64,000 bases of DNA from Xanthomonas sacchari (GTDB taxonomy: Bacteria; Pseudomonadota; Gammaproteobacteria; Xanthomonadales; Xanthomonadaceae): the NCBI RefSeq assembly GCF_024266585.1, contig NZ_CP100647.1, positions 4,011,001 to 4,075,000 of the forward strand, given 5' to 3'. The notes under the pieces were generated by a model that had not been told where the DNA came from, searched no databases, and was given only the letters and a program-made list of their open reading frames with translations. Of this stretch, positions 10,136 through 18,029 are shown piece after piece (the stretch's first letter is position 1; every line of letters begins with the position of its first letter). The position numbers and the translations under genes are program-made.

Positions 10136-12631
10136 ATGCGTACCGTTCATCCGCACCCGAGCCTGCTGGCGCTGGCACTCGCGTCCATCCTCGGCAGTGC
10201 CGCCACCGTGCATGCCGAGGACGCGCCGGCGCCATCGGCCGACGCGACTACCCTGGACCAGATCGTGGTCACCGGTACGCCACAGGGCCAGTCGCAGAAG
10301 GACGCGCCGTTCGCGATCAGCGTGGTGTCCAGGGAACGCCTGGAGCGCAGCACCCCAACCAGCAGCGTGGACATGCTGCGCGCGGTCCCCGGCTTCTCCG
10401 CCGAGCCCTCCGGCGGCCAGGGCGGCGGCCAGAACCTGTACGTGCGCGGCCTGCCGGCCGGCGGCTGGTACTACGTGCAGTACCAGGAAGACGGGCTGAG
10501 CCTGTTCGACGAGCCGCAGGAAAGCTTCTTCAACGTCGATACCCTGTTCGCGCTGGACATGATGACCGAGCGCCTGGAAGTGGTGCGCGGCGGCACCTCG
10601 CCGTTGTTCGCGACCAACGCGCCGGGCGGCACGGTCAACGCCATCACCCGCCACGGCACCGCCACGCCCGAGGGCGCGCTGCGCATGAGCGTGGGCAGCG
10701 ACGGCCTGCGCCGCGAGGACGCCTACAGTGCCGGCCCGCTCAGCGAGAACGTGCTGTACAGCATCGGCGGCTACCACCGCAGCGACGACGGTCTGCGCCG
10801 CACCGGCTACACCGCCGATCAGGGCGGCCAGTTGCGCGGCAACCTGACCTTCCTGATGGGCGATGCGGTACTCGACGTCGACGCCAAATACCTCAACGAC
10901 CGCACCGCCTTCTACAATCCGATCCCGCTCGCCGACCCGCGCAATCCGTCGCAGTCGCTGTCGGCGCTGATCGATCCGCTGGACGGCACGCTGCTGTCCG
11001 ACGACCTGCGCCACACCACCGTGCTGAGCTTCGACGGCAACGGCCCGCTGGCGCGCAACCTCGACCTGGCCGACGGCATCCACAGCAAGGTCAAGCAGCT
11101 CGGCACGCACCTGGAATGGGATCTGGGCGACGGCCTGACCCTCGACAACCGCATGCGCTTCGTCGATGCGGAAGTGGACTACACCGCGCTGTTCTCCGGC
11201 GCCGCGCCCTACGACGCCAACGCCTACCTCGCCACCCAGCTCGGGCGCGCGCGCAGCGGCTTCGGCACGGGCGTGGCCGGGGTTGGCTATGTCGTCACCC
11301 GCACCGGCGCCGCCTACGATCCGGCCGCGGCCGACGGCCTGGTGCTGGAGAGCGGCCTGTGGAACGCGCGCACCCACCTGCGCACGCTGTCCGACGACCT
11401 GCGCCTGAGCAAGGCCTTCGACGACACTGCGCTGGGCCAGCACACGCTCACTGCCGGCCTCAACGTGCAGCACTTCGAATACCGCCAGGACCGGCTGCAG
11501 AACACCGTGCTGACCACGCTGCAGAACCACGCGCAGCGCCTGGACGTACTGGCCTACGACGCCGCCGGCAACGTGGTCGGCGCGGTGACGCAGAACGGCT
11601 TCGTGCGCTACGGCAACGGCGTCACCCGCGGCTTCGCCAACGGCACCTACCTGTCGCCCTACCTGTGGGATTCGGTGCGCTTGGGCCGACTCGGCCTGGA
11701 TGCCGGCGTGCGCTACACCCGCTACAACGCAAACGGCGGCGTGTACGCCAACACCACGCGCAACCTGGGCGATCCGACCACGCTGGCCGACGACAACGTC
11801 GGCGGCCTCAGCGGCGCATTCAGTCCGCGCACCGATCATCGCCACGCCACGCAGTGGACGCTCGGCGCCGAGTTCGCGCTGACCCCGCAGGTGCAGACCT
11901 TCGCCCGTTACACCCAGTCGCAACGGCTGCCGCGGCTGCAGAACGTCTACCAGACCCAGAACGCCGACGTCACCGACATCGACCAGGCCGAAGCCGGCCT
12001 ACGCGGCAACTTCGGCGAGACCGTCTCGTTCTCCACGGTCGGCTTCTGGAGCCGCTTCAACGACCTGTCGATCAACGCCATCGTGCTCGACGGCAGCGGC
12101 GCGGTGCAGAGCCTGGCGCTGGTCGGCAAGACCCGCACCCTGGGCCTGGAAGCGGAGTTCACCTGGCGCCCGTCGCCGCTGTTCGGCATCACCGGCTCGG
12201 CGACGCTGCAGGATCCGCAGACGCGCAGCCTGAGCAATGCGACCACCGGCGCCAGCTACGGCGACCTGGACGGCAAGCAGATCTCGCGCATCCCCAAGTT
12301 CATGGCCTCGCTCAGCCCGACCCTGTACTTCGATCTCCACGGCCGGCCGGTGGAACTGTCGGCCACCGCCTATCGCATGGGCCAGCGCTACGTCGACTAC
12401 ACCAACGCCACCGCCCTGCCCGCCTACACCACCTACGACCTGGGCCTGTTCGCGCGGCTGAGCGAGCACCTGGAACTGCAACTGCACGCGGCCAACATCA
12501 GCAACGCGCTCGGCCTGACCGAAGGCAATGCGCGCGTGGACACGCTGTCCGGACAGGGCACCGCCGACGCGATCTACGCGCGCCCGATCTTCGGCCGCAC
12601 CTACAACGCCTCGCTGACCTGGAGATGGTGA
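10136..12631 (+). CDS. TonB-dependent outer-membrane receptor
   Basis: 831 residues. The ATG at 10136 follows GGGGA at 5 bases and starts a clean signal peptide (cleavage after VHA, residue 27). A TonB box DQIVVTG is near residue 40, then a plug domain with VRGLPAGG and LEVVRGGTSPLFATNAPGGTVN, then a 22-strand barrel ending in aromatic residues TWRW. It imports a substrate across the outer membrane using TonB energy. Two exported glycerophosphodiesterases follow, the first 2 bp after its stop, so the ligand may be a glycerophosphodiester or related headgroup. No iron-type signature is evident. Confidence 0.93.
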   Translation: MRTVHPHPSLLALALASILGSAATVHAEDAPAPSADATTLDQIVVTGTPQGQSQKDAPFAISVVSRERLERSTPTSSVDMLRAVPGFSAEPSGGQGGGQNLYVRGLPAGGWYYVQYQEDGLSLFDEPQESFFNVDTLFALDMMTERLEVVRGGTSPLFATNAPGGTVNAITRHGTATPEGALRMSVGSDGLRREDAYSAGPLSENVLYSIGGYHRSDDGLRRTGYTADQGGQLRGNLTFLMGDAVLDVDAKYLNDRTAFYNPIPLADPRNPSQSLSALIDPLDGTLLSDDLRHTTVLSFDGNGPLARNLDLADGIHSKVKQLGTHLEWDLGDGLTLDNRMRFVDAEVDYTALFSGAAPYDANAYLATQLGRARSGFGTGVAGVGYVVTRTGAAYDPAAADGLVLESGLWNARTHLRTLSDDLRLSKAFDDTALGQHTLTAGLNVQHFEYRQDRLQNTVLTTLQNHAQRLDVLAYDAAGNVVGAVTQNGFVRYGNGVTRGFANGTYLSPYLWDSVRLGRLGLDAGVRYTRYNANGGVYANTTRNLGDPTTLADDNVGGLSGAFSPRTDHRHATQWTLGAEFALTPQVQTFARYTQSQRLPRLQNVYQTQNADVTDIDQAEAGLRGNFGETVSFSTVGFWSRFNDLSINAIVLDGSGAVQSLALVGKTRTLGLEAEFTWRPSPLFGITGSATLQDPQTRSLSNATTGASYGDLDGKQISRIPKFMASLSPTLYFDLHGRPVELSATAYRMGQRYVDYTNATALPAYTTYDLGLFARLSEHLELQLHAANISNALGLTEGNARVDTLSGQGTADAIYARPIFGRTYNASLTWRW

Positions 12632-12633
12632 GC

Positions 12634-13545
12634 ATGCGCTGCCGGAGACTGCTGATGGGCGCGGCGCTGTCGCTGCCGATGCTGGCCATGGCGGCGCCGA
12701 GCCTGCCCGACCGCCTGCGCGATCCGCACGGGCCGGCGCTGGTGGTGTCGCACCGCGCCTGCTGGACCTTCACCGCGGAGAACACCCTGGACGGCATCGC
12801 CGCGTGCATCGCCCGCGGCGTGGACATGGTCGAGATCGACGTGCGCACCACCCGCGACGGCGCGCTGGTGCTGATGCACGACGCCACCGTGGACCGCACC
12901 ACCGACGGACACGGCGCGGTGGCCGAGCTGGACGCCGCGCAGATCGCCGCGCTGCGCGTGCGCAGCCAGGGCGGCGGCGGCAGCGCGCTCACCGCGCGGC
13001 ACCCGCCGACGCTGGCGCAGGCGCTGGCCCTGGCGCGCGGCAAGGTGCTGGTGAACCTCGACATCAAGGCGGCGGCGCTGGAGCAGGTGATCGACGCGGT
13101 GGAGGCCGCCGGTGCGCAACGCGACGTGCTGCTCAACGTACCGCTGGACGTACCCGATGCAGTGCTACAGCGCGCGCGCAACGCCGACATCGCGGTGCAG
13201 GCGCTGTACCTGCAGCGCGATTCGGCGCTGCCGCCCGAGCAGGCCTTGCGCCGTGCCGCAAGCTTGCAGCCGGCGGTGGTGCAGCTGATGTTCGACGACC
13301 CGGCGGTGCTGGACATCGCGCAACGCGTACTGGCGCCGCACACGCGGCTGTTCGTCAACACCATGACCAACGACATCGCCAGCGGCAAACCGATGCGCCT
13401 GTCGGCGGACTACACCGACCAGCGCGCGCTGCGCGATCCGGCCGCGGTCTGGGGCCGATTGCGCCAGCACGACGTCAGCATGATCCAGACCGACGAACCG
13501 TTGGCATTGCAACGCTACCTGCACGGCGCGGACACGCCACGGTAG
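12634..13545 (+). CDS. Exported glycerophosphodiester phosphodiesterase (first copy)
   Basis: 303 residues with a signal peptide (cleavage near residue 20). GDPD catalytic residues are visible: His40 in VSHRA, Glu49-Asn50, Glu67 and Asp69 in MVEIDV, and His82 in LMHDATVDRTTDG. It would split glycerophosphodiesters to sn-glycerol 3-phosphate and an alcohol in the periplasm. GGAG lies 9 bases before the chosen ATG; an in-frame ATG 9 bp earlier is possible. The start is 2 bp after the receptor stop, so the two are translationally linked. Confidence 0.9.
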   Translation: MRCRRLLMGAALSLPMLAMAAPSLPDRLRDPHGPALVVSHRACWTFTAENTLDGIAACIARGVDMVEIDVRTTRDGALVLMHDATVDRTTDGHGAVAELDAAQIAALRVRSQGGGGSALTARHPPTLAQALALARGKVLVNLDIKAAALEQVIDAVEAAGAQRDVLLNVPLDVPDAVLQRARNADIAVQALYLQRDSALPPEQALRRAASLQPAVVQLMFDDPAVLDIAQRVLAPHTRLFVNTMTNDIASGKPMRLSADYTDQRALRDPAAVWGRLRQHDVSMIQTDEPLALQRYLHGADTPR

Positions 13546-13755
13546 CCGGTCTGGGTCCCAATCGTGGCGATGCCGCGCGATGGCCACGCGCAGCGTCGCC
13601 AGGAGTCCAGTTTCAGACGGGCGGCATGCAACGCCAGGACGATGCCCGTCACTTCGAGCACTGCGCTACAGACGACCGCGCCCACGGGCACGGCGGTTGC
13701 CGCGCGCTGCGCCTGTTTCACTTCATTCCATCAACCCCCGAACGGAAGAGAGCAC

Positions 13756-14910
13756 ATGAAACTGCCCAAGAAACCCGCCAAGGCGCTCGCCCTGGCGCTG
13801 GCCTGCGCGTCGCTGACGGCGCTGTCCGGCATGGCGTCGGCCGCCAGCAACTGGAACCCGGCGCATATCCTCAACGTGATGAAGCATCCCTACCAGGGCA
13901 ATCACGCCGACGTCGTGGTGATCTCGCATCGCGGCCTGGTCGGCAGCGGCTGCGCCGAGAACTCCACCTGCTCGATCCTGGACACCTACAACCGCGACAT
14001 CGAAGCGATCGAACTGGACGTCAAGCAGGCGTCCGATGGCGTGCTCTGGCTGTTCCACGACCAGAACGCCGGCCGTGTCATCGACCACAACCCCGGCTTC
14101 AACATCTTCCAGCCGGCAAGCAATCCGGCCGGCTGGAATCCGGACATCCGGACCCTGAGCAGCCATGATCTGATCAACCTGTACCTGCGCGACAAGAACT
14201 TCGCCAAGACCAACGACCATCCGGCCTCGCTGGGCGTCGCACTGGACGCGGTGAGCCACTACGCCAACCACTTGGTGGTGGTGCTGGACCTGAAGTCGCT
14301 GGACGCGGTGTCGCGCGCGGCCGACCAAGTCAATGCGTTCAAGATGCAGAACCAGGTGGTGCTGAAGTTCAGCGCCTCGCTGCTGCCGAAGACCCCGAGC
14401 GACATCACCCGCTTCACCAAGGGCGTGCCGTTCGCACCGACCGTCTACGCCGGCGACATGGACAGGATCGCCGACAACTACGTCGGCCTGTGCGGCTCCA
14501 CCGCGCCCAACACGCCGCTGTGCCGCGTCAGCGGCTGGATCACCGAAGTGCGCAGGCAGAACGGCTTCGCCTGGCTGGAAATCGGCAACAAGCAGCCCCG
14601 TCGCGGCGACCCGACCGCCGAGCTGCTGGCCGACAACCAGGCGCAGAAGCAGGCGATCGGCGCGTTCTCGCCGGTGCCGGAGTATCGCCTCAGCAGCCAT
14701 GACGGCCAGCACTACGTGCGCAGCAACGGCACCTGCTGTGCGTCGCTGGACGACTACCTGACGCGGACCAAGTACTTCGGCAACGAGACCGCCGACGACC
14801 GTCCGAACTTCCGCGCGCAGGTCACCGCCGGCTTCACCAGCATCATCACCGACGATCCGCTCGGCGTGATCGGCGCCAACGTGCCGCGCAACACCGCACG
14901 CTACAACTGA
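13756..14910 (+). CDS. Exported glycerophosphodiester phosphodiesterase-like protein (second copy)
   Basis: 384 residues. Signal peptide ends near residue 29 (ASA). GDPD motifs: HRG at His58, AENS with Glu68, IEAIELDV with Glu86 and Asp88, FHD with His101. It differs strongly from its neighbour: a longer insert region, many cysteines (Cys66/Cys72 flank the active site, and later CGSTAPNTPLC and a CC pair), which suggests disulfides after export. Substrate preference may differ from the first copy. A 210-bp gap separates them, in which I see no gene. Confidence 0.87.
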   Translation: MKLPKKPAKALALALACASLTALSGMASAASNWNPAHILNVMKHPYQGNHADVVVISHRGLVGSGCAENSTCSILDTYNRDIEAIELDVKQASDGVLWLFHDQNAGRVIDHNPGFNIFQPASNPAGWNPDIRTLSSHDLINLYLRDKNFAKTNDHPASLGVALDAVSHYANHLVVVLDLKSLDAVSRAADQVNAFKMQNQVVLKFSASLLPKTPSDITRFTKGVPFAPTVYAGDMDRIADNYVGLCGSTAPNTPLCRVSGWITEVRRQNGFAWLEIGNKQPRRGDPTAELLADNQAQKQAIGAFSPVPEYRLSSHDGQHYVRSNGTCCASLDDYLTRTKYFGNETADDRPNFRAQVTAGFTSIITDDPLGVIGANVPRNTARYN

Positions 14911-14926
14911 CCACCGCATGGTCGCG

Positions 14927-14974
14927 CCGGGGAATCCGTTCCCCGGCACTGCACGGCGCCCGCGCGCCGTGCAG
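14927..14974 (+). terminator. Two tandem strong hairpins between GDPD 2 and the next gene
   Basis: Hairpin 1: CCGGGGAA, TCCG, TTCCCCGG (14927-14946). Hairpin 2: CTGCACGGCGC, CCGC, GCGCCGTGCAG (14949-14974). Both stems are perfect. No T-run follows, so they may stabilise the upstream mRNA or moderate read-through rather than act as a simple terminator. Confidence 0.5.
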
Positions 14975-15001
14975 CATGCCCTACGCCTTCAGGAGTTCCC
15001 C

Positions 15002-16492
15002 ATGCGTTCCGCCCCACGTCCCCGCCATCTGCTTCTCGCGCTGCTGGTCGCCGGCGCGTGCGTGCCGCTGCTGCAACGCGCGGCGACCGCGCACGGCGCA
15101 CAGACCGCGGCGCCGGCCTCCCTCGCAACGCGTCCGCATGCCGCCCCGGCAAGCGCGCAGACCTCCCTGCCCACCGACGCCGCGTCGGTGAACGGCAGCG
15201 CCATGCCCGGACCGCCCGCAAGCGCGGTGCTGGCCGCGGCGCAGGCGCTGCCGCCCGACTTCCAGGCCGATGTGCTGCTGCGCCTGGCCGCATCCGCCGA
15301 CCTGCCCGCCGACGGCGACCGTGCCGCCGCCGCGCAACGGCTGACGCAACAGGCCGTGGCCTTGGCCGAGCGCGCGCAACGGCGCCTGCCCGGCCTGGCC
15401 CGCGTCGGCAGCATCGACGAAGAGCGCGACAACGAATTGCGCGCATCGCGGACCGCCGGCCTGGACCAGCTCACGCTGCAGACCCGCGCCGCACAGCGCG
15501 CCACGCCGGCACAGGCGCAGGCGCTGTTCGCCGCGCTGCCGACGCCGCATGCCGGCAGTTGCGATGCGGACGATCTCGACGATCCCAGTCCGACCTATGC
15601 GTTGGCCAGCGCATTGCAGCCGACCCAGCCGGCGGCGCGCGCCAGCGCACTCGCCGCACGCCTGGACGCGGCGCACCACGAAACCGACACCGCTCCGGCG
15701 CTGAAGATGGCGCTTGCCGCGGCGCCGCTGGACGGCGCCGGGCAGGCGCAGCTCGTCGACAGCCTGGTGCGCATGTTCGCGCGCATCCGCGGCGACGATG
15801 CCGGCTTCACCACCACCGAGCTGAGCGTGGCCGGCGACATGCCGCTGCTGCTGCAGCAAGTGTCCGACGCTGCGCTGCGCGAGCGCCTGCATGTCGCCTA
15901 CCGCGACTATGTCGCCGCGCATCTGGCGCAGACCCGCTGTGCGTCCAGCGTGCTCGGCGAGCACTGGTTGCTGGAGCAACGCTTCGTCGCCGAGTTGCCG
16001 GCCGAACGCATCGTGCCGGCACCGCCGGCCCCCGCGCTGACGCTCGATGCGGATGCGATTTCGCTGATCCGCCAGGCCGGCTACAACATCCGCGCGCAAT
16101 TGCTCGATCCCGCCGCCGGCGCCGGCGATGCCGCCACGGAACAGGCGTCGATGGAGTTTCTCGACCAGCTCGACCACGGCGTACTGCAGCAGACCGCGGC
16201 CAGCGACGGCAGCGGCCGTGTGCAGCGCGCGCGCCTGCGCGAACTGCTGCGCTATCTCGAGTACGCGCCGGCCGGCGCCGCGCGCGATCGCGGCATGGCG
16301 CTGCTCGCCACGCTGCTGAGCGGTCCTTATTACGCGCAAGACCACGACACCTGGTTCGGCGATCTGCGCGTGCTCGCCGATCAGGCACAACGCTGGCCCG
16401 ATCGCGAAAAACGCCTGGCGCAACTGAACGGACACGCCGACCCGGTGGTCAAGGTCTACGCCATGCTGATGCAACGCGGGCAGTTTCCCTGA
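15002..16492 (+). CDS. Unrecognised exported protein of the GDPD locus
   Basis: 496 residues; AGGAG 7 bases before the ATG. The N-terminus (HLLLALLVAGACVPLLQRA) is a signal peptide or anchor. The remainder is Ala-rich and predicted mostly helical, with short repeating helix pairs such as LDQLDHGVLQQTA and LRELLRYLEYAPAG; few cysteines (GSCDADD, TRCASS). I recognise no catalytic motif or family. Its position right after the second phosphodiesterase, on the same strand, suggests a periplasmic partner of that locus, perhaps a scaffold or binding protein, but no function can be claimed. Confidence 0.7.
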   Translation: MRSAPRPRHLLLALLVAGACVPLLQRAATAHGAQTAAPASLATRPHAAPASAQTSLPTDAASVNGSAMPGPPASAVLAAAQALPPDFQADVLLRLAASADLPADGDRAAAAQRLTQQAVALAERAQRRLPGLARVGSIDEERDNELRASRTAGLDQLTLQTRAAQRATPAQAQALFAALPTPHAGSCDADDLDDPSPTYALASALQPTQPAARASALAARLDAAHHETDTAPALKMALAAAPLDGAGQAQLVDSLVRMFARIRGDDAGFTTTELSVAGDMPLLLQQVSDAALRERLHVAYRDYVAAHLAQTRCASSVLGEHWLLEQRFVAELPAERIVPAPPAPALTLDADAISLIRQAGYNIRAQLLDPAAGAGDAATEQASMEFLDQLDHGVLQQTAASDGSGRVQRARLRELLRYLEYAPAGAARDRGMALLATLLSGPYYAQDHDTWFGDLRVLADQAQRWPDREKRLAQLNGHADPVVKVYAMLMQRGQFP

Positions 16493-16790
16493 GCCGCGCG
16501 CGCCGCATCGCGGCGCTGCCCACGCCGTCGCGCGGCCAGGCGCGGCGGCATCCCCGCACAGCCAGATGTGAACTCTGTCAATACTCCGGGTTCAGTTGCG
16601 ATTCGGGAACCGGCCCCTATCGTTCGCGCCTCTTCTCGATCCGCCCATCTTGGCGGATTCGCCGGACTTCAGATTGCCGGCACCCGGGCGGCCCGTGACA
16701 GGCCGCCTCCCCATGACGCCAAGCCGCATCGCTTGTCGCGCCATCCCGGCGCGGCGCCACGACGACGGCCCATACGGAGCAAGGAGTACG

Positions 16791-17252
16791 ATGAAACTGG
16801 CCTGGATTCTCTGGCTTTCGCAGTTGTTGCCGCAACCCGCCGCCGATTCGCTGTGCCTCAGCACCACCGTGTACCTGGAAGCGCGCGACCAGACCTTACG
16901 CGGACAGCAGGCCGTCGCCGAAGTCGCACTGCGCCGCCTGGACAGCGGCCTGTGGGGCGATTCGATGTGCCAGGTGGTCACTGCGCGCAAGCAGTTCGCG
17001 CCGGGCCTGGTGAAGCCGGGCACCGAACTGAAGAACGACGACGCCTGGGCCGACGCGGTCAAGGTCGCCTTCGCCGCCGAGCGCAACTGGGCACTGCCGC
17101 AGGGCCAGCGCAAGGAGATCGTGCCTGGCGCCAGCCACTTCGCCGCGCATGCCATCGCCAGCCCGAGCTGGCGCAACGCCTACCAGGTCGCGACCATCGG
17201 CGACCACACGTTCTATCGCGTGCAGAAGCTGCGGCCGCGCAACGCGTCCTGA
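16791..17252 (+). CDS. SleB-type cell wall hydrolase (Hydrolase_2)
   Basis: 153 residues. The ATG at 16791 is chosen because AAGGAG lies 5 bases upstream and a short signal peptide follows (MKLAWILWLSQLLPQPAA). The conserved start of the domain, CLSTTVYLEARDQTLRGQQAVAEVALRR, carries the probable catalytic Glu30, and the C-terminal VATIGDHTFYR block is intact. Relatives are lytic transglycosylase/amidase-like enzymes acting on peptidoglycan. A longer upstream in-frame start is possible but would bury the signal peptide. The 298 bp before it show no gene. Confidence 0.8.
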   Translation: MKLAWILWLSQLLPQPAADSLCLSTTVYLEARDQTLRGQQAVAEVALRRLDSGLWGDSMCQVVTARKQFAPGLVKPGTELKNDDAWADAVKVAFAAERNWALPQGQRKEIVPGASHFAAHAIASPSWRNAYQVATIGDHTFYRVQKLRPRNAS

Positions 17253-17372
17253 TCCATCCGCCGCGCAGGCACATCCTGATGCAGGCCGCGCGCGTCGTAT
17301 ACGGCGCGGTGATCGCCAAGCGCCCCGCGCAACGGTACGCTCTGGCGTCCTGACACCGTGCGGACCCCTGCC

Positions 17373-17981
17373 ATGAAACTCTATTCCAAGCCTGGCGCCT
17401 GTTCGCTGGCCGATCACATCGTGCTGCGCTGGGCAGGCCTGCCGTTCGAGCTGAAACTAGTGGACGCCGCCGCGATGAAGGCGCCGGCGTATCTGGCGAT
17501 CAATCCGGCCGGCGCGGTGCCCGCGTTGCAGGAAGACGACTGGGTGCTCACCCAGAACTCGGCGATCCTCAACTACATCGCCGATCTCGTCCCCGATGCG
17601 CAGCTGGCCGGCGACGGCAGTTTGCGCAGCCGCGCAGAGGTGCAGCGCTGGCTGGCCTTCCTCAACGCCGATCTGCATCCGGCGTTCCATCCGCTGTTCG
17701 GCAGCACCCGCTATCTCGACGACGCCGCGGCCATCGCGCGCACCCAGGAGCATGCGCGCGAACGCCTGCGCACGCTGTACGCGCGCGTGGACGCTGCGTT
17801 GGAACAGCAAACCTGGCTGGGCGGCGCGCGCCGTTCCATCGCCGACGCCTACCTGTTCGTCACCCTGCGCTGGGCGCGCGCGCAGCAGCTCCCGCTCGGC
17901 GCCAACCTGCAGTTGCATTTCGAACGCATGTCCGCCGATCCGCAGGTGCAGGCGGCGCTGAAGGCCGAAGGCCTCGGCTGA
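17373..17981 (+). CDS. Glutathione S-transferase, GstA-like
   Basis: 202 residues, cytoplasmic. It aligns by eye along its whole length with E. coli GstA: MKLYSKPGACSLADHIVLRWAG at the thioredoxin-like N-terminus with the beta-class cysteine (Cys10), NPAGAVPAL loop, QNSAILNYIAD, and the helical C-terminal domain with SIADAYLFVTLRWA. It conjugates glutathione to electrophiles. A second GstA-like gene lies 6 kb away at 23718-24338 on the other strand. Confidence 0.92.
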   Translation: MKLYSKPGACSLADHIVLRWAGLPFELKLVDAAAMKAPAYLAINPAGAVPALQEDDWVLTQNSAILNYIADLVPDAQLAGDGSLRSRAEVQRWLAFLNADLHPAFHPLFGSTRYLDDAAAIARTQEHARERLRTLYARVDAALEQQTWLGGARRSIADAYLFVTLRWARAQQLPLGANLQLHFERMSADPQVQAALKAEGLG

Positions 17982-18029
17982 GCGGTGCGCGCACGCCGGC
18001 GCGTGTGCGCCGGCGTGATCGGTGCTGGG

